NCBI GenBank assembly: GCA_003576535.1
Contig: QXCQ01000185.1
Location: 1 to 64,000, forward strand
Length of the DNA: 64,000 bases
Source: Nakamurella silvestris
GTDB taxonomy: Bacteria; Actinomycetota; Actinomycetes; Mycobacteriales; Nakamurellaceae
Direction of reading: 5' to 3'
The notes under the pieces are model-generated. The model was given only the letters and a program-made list of their open reading frames with translations. It made no database searches and was not told the origin of the DNA. The translations under genes and the position numbers were made by a program. Below are positions 1 to 11,833 of the stretch, in pieces; position 1 is the first letter of the stretch; the number at the start of each line of letters is the position of its first letter.

Positions 1-55
1 GCTGCGCATATCCCACCGAAGAATGCAGGGGAATTGCCAGGCGATCACGAAACGG

Positions 56-90
56 AGCAGGGCCCCGCCGGAATCCGGCGGGGCCCTGCT
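56..90 (-). terminator. Terminator of mdh
   Basis: A perfect 16-bp inverted repeat (56-71 against 75-90, arm AGCAGGGCCCCGCCGG) closes on a 3-nt loop. It lies 28 nt beyond the mdh stop codon. There is no clear T-run, as is common in high-GC actinobacteria. Nothing else is recognisable in 1-117. Confidence 0.8.
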
Positions 91-117
91 GCGTGAACCG
101 GGTGGGACCGGTGGGAC

Positions 118-1223
<1,106 letters not shown>

Positions 1224-1240
1224 CGTGCGGGAACAGTCTG

Positions 1241-1993
1241 TCAGGCAACAGGAGCCCGGGAGAATCCGGAGGGCAACCTCACAGCGGCCGCCTTGTCGAG
1301 GAGCCACAGGGTCCGGGCCTTGCCGATCGCCCCGGCGGCCGGGATCGCGATCTCCCCGGCACCACCCAGGGCGAGGGCGATCGCCCCGGACTTGGCCTCA
1401 CCAGCGGTGATGACCCAGACCTCGTCGGAGGTGCGGATCGTCGGCAGGGTCAGCGAGATCCGGGTGGGCGGCGGCTTGGGGGAATTGCGTACGGCGATGG
1501 CGAGACGATCGTCATAAACCCCGGGGTGCTCAGGGAAGATCGAGGCGACATGGCCGTCCGGGCCGATGCCGAGCAGGGTGATGTCGAACCCGTCCCGTCC
1601 GGCGATCAGATCGGCATAGGCGGCCGCACCGGCGTCGACGTCGTCACCGAAGGGTCCGTCGCTCGCGGCCATGGCGTGCACCAGGTCGGGATTCAGCGGA
1701 ACCTGGTCCAACAGGGCGTCCCTGGCCTGCTTCTCGTTGCGGTCCTCGGAATCGGCCGGGACGAAACGCTCGTCCCCCCAGAACAGCTCGACCCGACGCC
1801 AGTCGATGGCATCCCGCGCGGGGGAGCTGTTGATGTACCGCAGCACGTCGATACCGGTGGAACCACCGGTCAGCACGATCGACGGGATCTTGCCGGTCGA
1901 CTGGATGTCGACGATGCGGGTCACCAACCGGGCGGCGACCGCGGCCGCCAGCAGGGTGGGGGAGGAGTGCAGGACGATCTCGGGGGTGTTCAT
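1241..1993 (-). CDS. pgl: 6-phosphogluconolactonase
   Basis: A 250-aa protein of the SOL/DevB family that hydrolyses 6-phosphogluconolactone to 6-phosphogluconate, the second step of the oxidative pentose-phosphate pathway. It shows the family motifs GGSTGIDVLRYI, the segment WRRVELFWGDERFVP and a C-terminal LLDKAAA region. The ATG at MNTPEIVL is 1 nt after the opcA stop, so translation is probably coupled. The open frame continues upstream through the opcA repeat tail, but that extension is only a shadow of the repeats. It is the last gene of the tkt-to-pgl run. Confidence 0.96.
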   Translation of the reverse strand: MNTPEIVLHSSPTLLAAAVAARLVTRIVDIQSTGKIPSIVLTGGSTGIDVLRYINSSPARDAIDWRRVELFWGDERFVPADSEDRNEKQARDALLDQVPLNPDLVHAMAASDGPFGDDVDAGAAAYADLIAGRDGFDITLLGIGPDGHVASIFPEHPGVYDDRLAIAVRNSPKPPPTRISLTLPTIRTSDEVWVITAGEAKSGAIALALGGAGEIAIPAAGAIGKARTLWLLDKAAAVRLPSGFSRAPVA

Positions 1994-1994
1994 G

Positions 1995-3416
1995 TCAGGA
2001 CTTCCGGGATCGGGTCGTGCGCGCCGGTGACGTGGTTGCGGGGGCTTTGGCCGGTGCCTTGGCGGCAGCTTTGGCGGGGGCCTTGGCAACGGCTGCCTTG
2101 GCCGGTGCCTTGGCGGCAGCTTTGGCGGGGGCCTTGGCAACGGCTGCCTTGGCCGGTGCCTTGGCGGCAGCTTTGGCGGGGGCCTTGGCAACGGCTGCCT
2201 TGGCCGGTGCCTTGGCGGCAGCTTTGGCGGGGGCCTTGGCAACAGCAGCCTTCGCCGGTGCCTTCGTGGCAGCAGCCTTGGCAACGGCTGCCTTGGCCGG
2301 AGCCTTCGTGGCAGCAGCCTTCGCAACAGCAGCCTTCGCCGGGGCCTTGGCAGCGGCGCGGGTGGCCGGAGCCTTGGTGCTCCGGGCGGCCCGTGGCGTC
2401 TTGCCTTCGGGAGACACCAACGGCGCCTCGGTGGCGTTGGCCGCCACCACCTTGGTCGCAGCAGCCCTGGCCCGTGACGGCCGGGGCAATGTGCCGGCCT
2501 TGTCCGACACCAGGCTCAGGCCCTTGGCCAGCACATCGGCGTACACGTCGTCCGGATCCAGCCGGCGCATCTCCTCGGCGATGCAGTCCCGCAGCACCCG
2601 ACGCGGCAGCGCGAGGCTGCGGTCGGGCTGGCCGGGGGCCGACAGGGTCGCGGTGATGCTCTCCGGCCGGGTCAGGGTGATCGGGCCGGACTTGCGTTCC
2701 AGGACGACGGTGTTGATGCCCGCGCCTGCCTTGGACTTGGTCCGGACCACCGGGCACTTGAGCTGCAGGGCCAACCAGCCGGCCAGCAGATCGGTGGACG
2801 GGGAATCGGGGGCACCGGCCACCCGGACGGCGGTGACCTTCTCGTACGGCGGCTGGTCCAGGGCGGCGGCCAGCAGGCCACGCCAGTTGGTCAGCCGGGT
2901 CCAGGAGAGGTCGGTGTCGCCGGCCCGGTAGGTGGTGATCCGGCTCATCAGGGCCTGGTGCGGGCGCTTGCAGGCCGCCGCGTCGGTGACGCGGCGCTGG
3001 GCGAGCCGACCGATGGGGTCGTCGGCCGGGACCTCGGGGGACTCGTGCGGCCACCAGGCGACGATGGGGGCGTCCGGCAGCAGCAACGGCACCATGGCCG
3101 AGGCCGCGTGGTCGACGAGCTCCCCGAAGAGGCGGAGCACGATCACCTCGCTGGCACCGGCGTCACCGCCGACCCGGATCTGGGCGTCGAGCCGGGCGGC
3201 TCCGCGTTTGTTGCCCTTGGCCACCACGATCACCCGGCAGGGGTGTTCGAAGGAGGCGGCGTTGGCCGCGTCGATGGCGTCCTCGGAGCCGCCCTCGTCG
3301 GTGACGATGACCAGGGTCAGTACACGGCCGGTGGCGACCGCGCCACCCTCCTCGCGCACCTTCACCAAGGACTTGTTGATGGCGGATGTGGTGGTGGACG
3401 GAAGATCGATGATCAC
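1995..3416 (-). CDS. opcA: OpcA-type G6PDH assembly protein with H1-like tail
   Basis: OpcA family, 473 aa. In cyanobacteria and actinobacteria OpcA is required for, or activates, glucose-6-phosphate dehydrogenase; here it lies 46 nt downstream of zwf as usual. The GTG start (VIIDLPSTTTSAINK) is chosen over an upstream ATG overlapping zwf: a GGGAG box precedes it and family members begin at this motif. The first ~315 residues look like normal OpcA, with MSRITTYRAGDTDLSWTRLT typical of the family. The last ~120 are Ala/Lys/Pro-rich (AKAPAKAAVAKAPAKAA repeats), ending in TTRSRKS, and resemble histone H1 or mycobacterial HupB tails. Such a tail is not part of the usual ~300-aa OpcA and may bind nucleic acid or another polyanion; its role is unknown. 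Confidence 0.93.
   Translation of the reverse strand: MIIDLPSTTTSAINKSLVKVREEGGAVATGRVLTLVIVTDEGGSEDAIDAANAASFEHPCRVIVVAKGNKRGAARLDAQIRVGGDAGASEVIVLRLFGELVDHAASAMVPLLLPDAPIVAWWPHESPEVPADDPIGRLAQRRVTDAAACKRPHQALMSRITTYRAGDTDLSWTRLTNWRGLLAAALDQPPYEKVTAVRVAGAPDSPSTDLLAGWLALQLKCPVVRTKSKAGAGINTVVLERKSGPITLTRPESITATLSAPGQPDRSLALPRRVLRDCIAEEMRRLDPDDVYADVLAKGLSLVSDKAGTLPRPSRARAAATKVVAANATEAPLVSPEGKTPRAARSTKAPATRAAAKAPAKAAVAKAAATKAPAKAAVAKAAATKAPAKAAVAKAPAKAAAKAPAKAAVAKAPAKAAAKAPAKAAVAKAPAKAAAKAPAKAAVAKAPAKAAAKAPAKAPATTSPARTTRSRKS
2049..2252 (-). repeat. 51-bp tandem repeat coding the OpcA tail
   Basis: Units begin at 2049, 2100, 2151 and 2202. The first three are identical over 51 nt and the fourth is identical for about 42 nt. 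Each unit codes 17 residues in the opcA frame. Related but diverged units continue to about 2350. Near-perfect DNA identity suggests recent unit expansion and likely length variation between strains. Confidence 0.95.
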
Positions 3417-3462
3417 CGTTGGCTCCCGTTCGGAGTAGTTGTCGGTACCGCGGCGCAGGTGC

Positions 3463-4995
<1,533 letters not shown>

Positions 4996-5059
4996 GAGCT
5001 ATTCGTGATTCCTTAAGGGTGAGGTGAGCGGACCCGTCGTGTGTTTCTCACACCGCGGG

Positions 5060-6709
5060 TCAGCCCAGCGCGGCCTTGAGCTGCGTGAGCCCGGCGACCC
5101 GATCGGTCAGATGCAGCCGGACCACCGGGCGGCCGTGACCGGCAAGGACCGATCCGTCACCCTGGGCCTGGGCCAGTTGCAGCGTGGCAAATGTGTAAGG
5201 GCGGTCGGGCACGTCGAGATCGTCGACGGTAGCCCCGGAGAGCTGCAGGAAGACACCGTTCGGGTGTCCGCCCTTGTGGTACTGGCCGGTGGAGTGCAGG
5301 AAACGCGGTCCCCAGCCGAAGGTGGTCTGCAGGCCCGAGCGTGCGGCCAGGGTGGAGCGGAGTTCGCCCGCGCCGCTGTCGCTCTCGCCGAGGCGGTCCA
5401 GGTAGGCCTGGATGGACAGGTAACCGGCCTCGGGGGCGGCGGCGAGCAGGGCGTCGACGGCCCCGGACACCGTGGTGACTCCGGCGAGAAGGGCGGCGTC
5501 GCCGTAGATCTCGACAGCGCCGTCGGTGGCGACCGGGGTGGGGGCCTCGCCGCTGCCGGGCGGGGTGTCGAGCAGGGCGCGGGTGGCGATCTTGGCGGTC
5601 TCGACATCGGGCTGGTCGAACGGGTTGATCCCGATCAGCCGGCTGGCGACGACGGTGGCGTACTCCCAGAGCAGCATCTGTGCGCCGAGCGGGCCGGAGA
5701 CGGCCGCACCGTACCCGGAGGCCGGACGGTGGTCGGTGTCCTGGGCCCCGAGGGTGACCAGGACGGCATCGGCCTTGGCGTCGGCGAATCCGGGTGCGGT
5801 GACGCCCTCGACGACGACGGGCAGCACACCCTTGCCGAGCTTGCCGGTGGATTCGGCGATGAGCTGTTCGGCCCAGTCGCCGAAACCGACGATGCCGCTG
5901 CCGTTGTCGGCCAGCACGATCTTCTCGGCCGAGGCCAGCTGGGCCAGTCCGATCAGGGCACCCAGGCGCACACCGGCGTTGTCGGCGGAGTCGACGGACA
6001 GACCCTCGGCGGCCGCGGCCGCCTCGTCGAGCAGGCCTTCGATGTCGACACCGGCCAACCCCGAGGGGACGAGGCCGAAGGCGGTCAGGGCCGAGTAACG
6101 GCCGCCGACATGGGGATCGGCCAGGAAGACCTTGCGGTAGCCGGCCTCCTCGGCCAGCTTCGACAGCGGCGAACCGGGGTCGGTCACCACGACGATGCGC
6201 GACTTCGGATCGATACCTGCCTCGGTGAAGGCCTTCTCGTAGGCGCGGCGGTGGGAATCGGTCTCCACCGTCCCGCCCGACTTGGAGGAGACCACCAGGA
6301 CGGTGCGGGCCAGGTCGGTGGAGATCGCGGCGCGGACCTGCTCGGCGTCGGTGGTGTCCAGGGTCACCAGCGGCACACCGGCGGTGTTGGCGATGACCTC
6401 GGGGGCGAGGGAGGAGCCCCCCATCCCGGCCAGCACCACATGGTCGACACCCTCGGCGGCCAGTTCGGCCTTCAGGGCGGCGATCGGCGCCAGCAGCGGA
6501 CGGGAGGACTCGGCCAGGGAGACCCAGGAGAGCCGGATGGAGGACTCGGACTCGGCGTCCGGACCCCACAAGGTGGCGTCCTTGGCCGCGATCTTCGAGG
6601 CGACCTGGTCGTCGACCAGGGTCTGGACGGTGTCGGCGAGCGACTGCTCGTCCGGGTACACCAGGGTCAGCGAGAGATCGCCGGGAACGGTGACGGTGTT
6701 CTGGCCCAT
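5060..6709 (-). CDS. pgi: Glucose-6-phosphate isomerase
   Basis: A 549-aa phosphoglucose isomerase (SIS fold) interconverting glucose-6-phosphate and fructose-6-phosphate. Sugar-phosphate-binding motifs GMGGSSLAPEV and SSKSGGTVETDSH are present, and the C-terminal STGQYHKGGHPNGVF carries the catalytic Lys region. Its start codon overlaps the tal stop as TGATG, so translation is coupled. The sequence belongs to the divergent actinobacterial type that in some species is fused to transaldolase as one Tal-Pgi protein; here the two remain separate. The upstream extension of the frame overlaps tal and is not used. Confidence 0.95.
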   Translation of the reverse strand: MGQNTVTVPGDLSLTLVYPDEQSLADTVQTLVDDQVASKIAAKDATLWGPDAESESSIRLSWVSLAESSRPLLAPIAALKAELAAEGVDHVVLAGMGGSSLAPEVIANTAGVPLVTLDTTDAEQVRAAISTDLARTVLVVSSKSGGTVETDSHRRAYEKAFTEAGIDPKSRIVVVTDPGSPLSKLAEEAGYRKVFLADPHVGGRYSALTAFGLVPSGLAGVDIEGLLDEAAAAAEGLSVDSADNAGVRLGALIGLAQLASAEKIVLADNGSGIVGFGDWAEQLIAESTGKLGKGVLPVVVEGVTAPGFADAKADAVLVTLGAQDTDHRPASGYGAAVSGPLGAQMLLWEYATVVASRLIGINPFDQPDVETAKIATRALLDTPPGSGEAPTPVATDGAVEIYGDAALLAGVTTVSGAVDALLAAAPEAGYLSIQAYLDRLGESDSGAGELRSTLAARSGLQTTFGWGPRFLHSTGQYHKGGHPNGVFLQLSGATVDDLDVPDRPYTFATLQLAQAQGDGSVLAGHGRPVVRLHLTDRVAGLTQLKAALG

Positions 6710-7836
6710 CAGCGGTTGCCTGCCTCGTCGAGCGCGGTCTGCACGGTCTGCTGGAGTTCGGCCCAGGAGACGTCGAACTTGTCGACACCCTCGGTCTCCA
6801 AGACCTGGAAGACGTCGTTCAGGTCGATCCCGGCGGCCGTGAGGTCGTCGAAGACCTGCTGGGACTCGGGGTAGCTGCCGTTGATCGTGTTGCCGCGGAT
6901 CACGCCGTGGTTGGCCACCGCGTCGATGGTCTTCTCCGGGGCGGTGTTCACCGTGCCGGGGGCGACGAGCTCGACCACGTAACGGGTGTCGTCGTACGCC
7001 GGGTCCTTGACCCCGGTCGAGGCCCACAGCGGTCGCTGGGCGTTGGCGCCGGCGGCGGCCAGGGTCTCCCAGCGCTCGCCGCTGAACTTCTTCTCGTAGA
7101 GCTGGAAGGCCAGGCGTGCGTTGGCGATCGCGGCCTTGCCCTTGAGGGATTCGGCCTGCGGGGTGTTGAAGGCGCTCAGGCGCTTGTCGATCTCGGCGTC
7201 CACCCGCGAGACGAAGAAGGAGGCGACGGAGTGGATCCCGGTCAGGTCCTTGCCGGCCGCGTGGGCCGCTTCGAGTCCGGCCAGGTAGGCCTCGATGACG
7301 GCCTCGTACCGCTCGAGGGAGAAAATCAGCGTCACGTTCACGCTGATGCCCTCGGCGATGACCGAGGTGATGGCCGGCAGGCCGTCCTCTGTGGCCGGGA
7401 TCTTCACCAACAGGTTGGGGCGGTTGACGATCCGGGCCAGGTCCTTGGCCTCGGCGACCGTCTTCTCGGTGTCCCGGGCCAGGCCAGGGTCGACCTCGAT
7501 GGACACCCGTCCGTCGACACCGTTCGTCGCCTCGAAGATCGGGGTGAACAGGTCGGCGGCGTTGCGGACGTCGTCGGTGGTCAGGGTTTTCACCGTCTCG
7601 GCGAGGGTGGCGTTCTTCGCGGCCAGCGCGGCCACCTGCTCCTCGTAGGCCTCACCCTTGGACAGGGCGGCGGCGAAGATGGTCGGGTTGGTGGTGACCC
7701 CGACGATGTGCTTGGTCTTGATCAGTTCGGCGAGGTTGCCGCTGCGAAGACGATCGCGGGACAGGTCGTCGAGCCACAGGGAGACCCCGGCCTCTGAGAG
7801 TTCTTTCAATGGATCTTTCGATGAATCGGTGCTCAT
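6709..7836 (-). CDS. tal: Transaldolase
   Basis: A 375-aa transaldolase transferring a dihydroxyacetone unit between sugar phosphates in the non-oxidative pentose-phosphate pathway. [14 protein letters not shown] near residue 48 and [16 protein letters not shown], carrying the Schiff-base Lys, are clear. Length matches the actinobacterial class. ATG start with AAGGA about 10 nt upstream. It is separated from tkt by 121 nt and coupled by 1-nt overlap to pgi. Confidence 0.97.
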   Translation of the reverse strand: MSTDSSKDPLKELSEAGVSLWLDDLSRDRLRSGNLAELIKTKHIVGVTTNPTIFAAALSKGEAYEEQVAALAAKNATLAETVKTLTTDDVRNAADLFTPIFEATNGVDGRVSIEVDPGLARDTEKTVAEAKDLARIVNRPNLLVKIPATEDGLPAITSVIAEGISVNVTLIFSLERYEAVIEAYLAGLEAAHAAGKDLTGIHSVASFFVSRVDAEIDKRLSAFNTPQAESLKGKAAIANARLAFQLYEKKFSGERWETLAAAGANAQRPLWASTGVKDPAYDDTRYVVELVAPGTVNTAPEKTIDAVANHGVIRGNTINGSYPESQQVFDDLTAAGIDLNDVFQVLETEGVDKFDVSWAELQQTVQTALDEAGNR

Positions 7837-7957
7837 GGAAATACATCCTTCTTCTCGATCGGGCCGGGGCCTGCCCCGTCACTCGGTGAAATCTGCCCTG
7901 TTCTGATGTGACTGCTGTTCGGTATGCCCGGTACGGGCGCTACCTATTTACCAACCG

Positions 7958-10051
7958 CTACAGGGAGGCGAGTGATGCCTTCGCCGCGCTGACTACTGCG
8001 TCACTGGTGATGCCGAACTCCCGGTACAGGGTGGCGGCGTCGGCGGAGGCACCGAAGTGCTCGATGCCGACGTGCTTGCCGGCATCTCCCAACCAGCGGT
8101 ACCACGGCTGCGCGATGCCGGCCTCGACGGAGACCCGGGCCTTGACGGCCTTCGGGACGACCGACTCGATGTACTCGGCGTCCTGGGCCTCGAACCAGTC
8201 CAGGGACGGGACGGAGACCACGCGGGTGCCGATGCCCTCGGCCTGCAGGGCCTCGCGCGCGGCGACGGCGAGCTGGACCTCGGACCCGGTGGCCAGCAGG
8301 ACGACCTGGAGGTCGCCCTCGGCCTCGGCCAGGACGTAGCCGCCCTTGGCGACGCCTTCGGCGGTGGTGCCGGCCAGGACCGGGACGTTCTGCCGGGTCA
8401 GGGCCAGGCCGACCGGGCCGCCGGCCGGGTCGATGTGCTTCTCCAGGACGGCCTTCCAGGCGAAGGCGGTCTCGTTGGCATCGGCCGGGCGCAGGATCGT
8501 CATCCCCGGGATGGCGCGCAGTGCGGCGAGGTGCTCGACCGGCTGGTGGGTCGGGCCGTCCTCGCCGAGACCGATGGAGTCGTGGGTCCAGACGTAGGTC
8601 ACCGGGGCCTGCATGACCGAGGCCAGGCGGACCGCGCCACGCATGTAGTCGGAGAACACCAGGAAGGTGCCGCCGTACGGACGGGTCGGGCCGTGCACGG
8701 CGATACCGGTCAGGATGGAGCCCATCGCGTGCTCGCGGATCCCGAAGTGCAGGGTCCGGCCGAACGGGGTGGCCTTCCACTCGTGGGTGGCGGCGTCGAC
8801 GGGACCGAACGAGTCGGCACCCTTCATCGTGGTGTTGTTCGACTCCGCGAGGTCGGCGGAGCCGCCCCACAGCTCGGGCAGCACATCGGCGATGGCCGAC
8901 AGTACCGCGCCGGAGGCGGCGCGGGTGGCGATGCCCTTCGGGTCGACGTCCCAGGTCGGCAGGGAGGACTCCCAGCCTTCGGGCAGGGCCCGGGTCTGCA
9001 GCCGGTCGAACAGTGCCTTCTTGGCGGAGTCCTTGGCGGCCCAGGCGTCGAAGGACTGCTGCCACTCGGCCTTGGCGGCCTGCCCGCGCTCGATGGCCTT
9101 GCGGGTGTGGTTGATCACCTCGTCGGAGACGGCGAAGTTCACGGCCGGGTCGAAGCCGAGGATCTCCTTGGTGGCGGCGACCTCTTCGGCACCCAGGGCG
9201 GAGCCGTGGATCTTGCCGGTGTTCTGCTTCGTCGGGGCCGGGAAGCCGATGACGGTGCGCAAGGCGATGAAGGAGGGCTTGTCGGTGACGGCCTTGGCGT
9301 TGGCGATGGCCTCGAGGATGCCGGCGACGTTCTCGCCGCCGTCGACGGTCTGGGTGTGCCAGCCGTAGGCCTCGTAACGGGCCACGACGTCCTCGGACAG
9401 GGCGATGTTGACGTCGTCCTCGATGGAGATCTTGTTGTCGTCGTAGAAGACGATCAGGTTGCCGAGCTGCTGGCGGCCGGCGATCGAGGAGGCCTCGGAG
9501 GTGACGCCCTCCTCGATGTCCCCGTCGGAGGCGATGACGTAGATGTGGTGGTCGAACGGCGACTCGCCGATCGGGGTGGTGTCGTCGAACAGACCGTGCT
9601 CGCGGCGGACGGCCATGGCCATGCCGACGGCGGAGGACAGACCCTGGCCGAGCGGCCCGGTGGTCAGCTCGACACCCTTGGTGTGACGGTGCTCCGGGTG
9701 ACCCGGGGTCAGCGAACCCCAGGTGCGCAGGGACTTGAGGTCCTCCAGCTCCAGGCCGTAACCGGACAGGTAGAGCTGGATGTACAGGGTCAGGCTGGAG
9801 TGGCCGGCGGACAGCACGAAGCGGTCACGTCCGATCCACTGGTCGTCGGCCGGGTCGTGGCGGAGCACCTTCTGGAAGAGGGTGTAGGCCAGCGGGGCCA
9901 GGGACATCGCGGTGCCGGGGTGCCCGTTGCCGACCTTCTGCACCGCGTCAGCGGCGAGGATCCGTGCGGTGTTGACCGCCTGGGTGTCGAGGTCGGTCCA
10001 ATCCGCCGGATAGCTGGCGGTGGTGAGAGCGGAAATATCCGTGTTGGTCAT
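7958..10051 (-). CDS. tkt: Transketolase
   Basis: A 697-aa thiamine-diphosphate enzyme moving two-carbon units between sugar phosphates. VGNGHPGTAMSLAP near residue 41 and the TPP motif beginning ASDGDIEEGVTSEASS and ending near DDNKISIEDD are present, followed by the pyrimidine-binding domain and the C-terminal domain. It is the first gene of the minus-strand pentose-phosphate cluster and diverges from ctaB. The ATG at MTNTDISAL has GAGGAG about 12 nt upstream, a rather long spacing. Confidence 0.97.
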   Translation of the reverse strand: MTNTDISALTTASYPADWTDLDTQAVNTARILAADAVQKVGNGHPGTAMSLAPLAYTLFQKVLRHDPADDQWIGRDRFVLSAGHSSLTLYIQLYLSGYGLELEDLKSLRTWGSLTPGHPEHRHTKGVELTTGPLGQGLSSAVGMAMAVRREHGLFDDTTPIGESPFDHHIYVIASDGDIEEGVTSEASSIAGRQQLGNLIVFYDDNKISIEDDVNIALSEDVVARYEAYGWHTQTVDGGENVAGILEAIANAKAVTDKPSFIALRTVIGFPAPTKQNTGKIHGSALGAEEVAATKEILGFDPAVNFAVSDEVINHTRKAIERGQAAKAEWQQSFDAWAAKDSAKKALFDRLQTRALPEGWESSLPTWDVDPKGIATRAASGAVLSAIADVLPELWGGSADLAESNNTTMKGADSFGPVDAATHEWKATPFGRTLHFGIREHAMGSILTGIAVHGPTRPYGGTFLVFSDYMRGAVRLASVMQAPVTYVWTHDSIGLGEDGPTHQPVEHLAALRAIPGMTILRPADANETAFAWKAVLEKHIDPAGGPVGLALTRQNVPVLAGTTAEGVAKGGYVLAEAEGDLQVVLLATGSEVQLAVAAREALQAEGIGTRVVSVPSLDWFEAQDAEYIESVVPKAVKARVSVEAGIAQPWYRWLGDAGKHVGIEHFGASADAATLYREFGITSDAVVSAAKASLASL

Positions 10052-10356
10052 GGTGCAGCGACGCTCCTCGTCAGCTGGGCGATCGTGGGCCGGGAAAAGG
10101 GCCTGCAGCGATCGCGTGGATCGATCCAGTGGAAAGACTAGTACGCCCACCCTATGTGAGGTGGCTCACCGTGGTCTCATCGGAATGGGTGCAGGCGGGG
10201 TGCGGGGGGCCGGGTGCCGTCGCGGACCTGCGGCGCGCCTGAAACACGGCCCGGCGAGCTGGCCGGGCCGGTTGGCACCTAAGATGGGGGGAGGGTTGGT
10301 CTGCAGGAGTGCCGCTGACCCGGAGATTTCGACATCAGAAGAGGAGCGTGACGCCC
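10052..10356. promoter_or_regulatory. Divergent tkt/ctaB control region
   Basis: A 305-bp gap between divergent genes with no convincing ORF. It contains a GC-rich hairpin (CGGCCCGGC 10247-10255 with GCCGGGCCG 10262-10270). A -10-like TAAGAT lies at 10280-10285 on the ctaB strand. No -35 element can be named with confidence. Confidence 0.4.
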
Positions 10357-11373
10357 GTGCGGGCCACGTCATACGACGCGAGTAGCGCCGCAGCGTCAGC
10401 TTCGCAGCAGGCTCATGACCCGATCGGGGAGAACCCGATCGACCTTGCCGCTGCGAACGCAGCCACCGGCCCGGCCGGTATCGGATCCCGGATCGGCGCC
10501 TACGTCGCGCTGACCAAACCGCGGATCATCGAGCTGCTGCTGATCACCACCATCCCGGCCATGATCGCCGCCGAGCGGGCCGTGCCCTCACTCTGGCTGG
10601 CCCTGGCCACCCTGGTCGGCGGGACCCTGGCCGCGGGCAGTGCCAATGCCCTCAACTGCGTGGTCGACGCCGACATCGACGCGCTGATGAAGCGCACCAG
10701 GGCCCGTCCGCTGGCCCGACACACCGTCACCCCGAAGAACGCGCTGATCTTCGGCATCCTGCTCGGCATCGCCGCCGCCGGTTTCCTGTGGTTGACCACG
10801 ACCTGGCAGGCCGCGGCCCTGGCCGTCCTGGCGATCCTGTTCTACGTCTTTGTGTACTCGATGTGGCTCAAGCGTCGAACGAGCCAGAACATCGTGTGGG
10901 GCGGTCTGGCCGGCTGCATGCCGGTGATCATCGGCTGGTCGGCCATCACCGGTGGCATCGGCTGGCCCGCCTGGGTCTTCTTCGGCGTCATCTTCTTCTG
11001 GACACCGCCGCACACCTGGGCGTTGGCCATGCGCTACAAGGAGGACTACGCCGCCGCCGGTGTTCCGATGCTGCCCGTGGTCGCGACCCCGCAGGTCGTC
11101 GTCCGGCAGATCGTCATCTACAGCTGGGCGATGGTGGCCTGCTCGCTGCTGCTGGTGCCGGCCTCGTCCTGGATCTACGCGGCCGTGGCCATCCCCGTCG
11201 GTCTGTGGTTCCTGGCCCTGGCGCACATCCTGCACGCCAAGGTCCTCGGTGGCGCCCCGGCGAAGCCGATGACCCTGTTCCACCTGTCCAACATCTACCT
11301 GACCCTGGTGTCCGTGGCCTGGGCGGTCGACGCCGCCGTCAGCCTGCCGGTCCTCGGCTGGCCCTGGCACTAG
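10357..11373 (+). CDS. ctaB: Protoheme IX farnesyltransferase (haem O synthase)
   Basis: A membrane prenyltransferase of about 338 aa that adds a farnesyl group to haem B to make haem O for aa3-type cytochrome oxidase. The UbiA-family Asp motif NALNCVVDADIDALMKRTRA is near residue 95. The second conserved block YKEDYAAAGVPMLPVV and about nine hydrophobic segments are visible. Three upstream starts are open; the GTG at 10357 is preferred because GAGGAG lies 10 nt before it, whereas GTG 10348 is too close to that box. CtaA at 12930-13865 is the next enzyme of the pathway. Confidence 0.95.
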   Translation: MRATSYDASSAAASASQQAHDPIGENPIDLAAANAATGPAGIGSRIGAYVALTKPRIIELLLITTIPAMIAAERAVPSLWLALATLVGGTLAAGSANALNCVVDADIDALMKRTRARPLARHTVTPKNALIFGILLGIAAAGFLWLTTTWQAAALAVLAILFYVFVYSMWLKRRTSQNIVWGGLAGCMPVIIGWSAITGGIGWPAWVFFGVIFFWTPPHTWALAMRYKEDYAAAGVPMLPVVATPQVVVRQIVIYSWAMVACSLLLVPASSWIYAAVAIPVGLWFLALAHILHAKVLGGAPAKPMTLFHLSNIYLTLVSVAWAVDAAVSLPVLGWPWH

Positions 11374-11380
11374 GGGCGAC

Positions 11381-11722
11381 ATGGTCAGACCACGAGAGAT
11401 GTTCGCAACCATCAGCACACGCTGGTTCACACCGGATCCGGCGCGGACCCGGGCCCGGGCAACGGCCCGGATCACCGCGATGCTGGCCGCCCACGGCGGC
11501 CCCGGGACGGCCGTGGTCGCGTACATGGGGGAGCGCGGACACCGCATCGTGGCCATCGCGGCCGACGGCACCTTCGGGGACGCGGTGGTTCCCACCGCCG
11601 AGATGGCCCAGGAGGTCTGTACCGCCGCCGGTCTGCCGATCGGCAGCTGGGACCGGGAAAGCACCTCGCTCATCGCGCCCAGCCCGGCCGATCGGAAGCG
11701 GATGGCGGGCACCGGGCGCTGA
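11381..11722 (+). CDS. Small hypothetical protein downstream of ctaB
   Basis: A 113-aa protein not recognised. It begins 7 nt after ctaB with AGGGG before the ATG, so it is likely co-transcribed. It is soluble, with no membrane segment or signal. It contains AAHGGPGTAVVAYMGERGHRIVAIA and a C-terminal ADRKRMAGTGR, and has normal high-GC codon use. No function can be assigned. Confidence 0.75.
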   Translation: MVRPREMFATISTRWFTPDPARTRARATARITAMLAAHGGPGTAVVAYMGERGHRIVAIAADGTFGDAVVPTAEMAQEVCTAAGLPIGSWDRESTSLIAPSPADRKRMAGTGR

Positions 11723-11833
11723 CCAGCACATCATCACGAGGCTCAATCCCCCGAATCAGGAGGGGAACTGGTACTGGAGACCAGAACCAGCACACCCACG
11801 AACCACGCACGGGACATGAGGAAGCAGCAGAAT

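Noticed and set aside
2049-2252. Regular repeats in opcA considered as a CRISPR array
   Set aside because: The units abut with no spacers, have a 51-nt period and code an in-frame Ala/Lys/Pro tail.
5060-7836. Fused Tal-Pgi protein
   Set aside because: A real stop codon separates the two genes (TGATG overlap); they are coupled but not fused.
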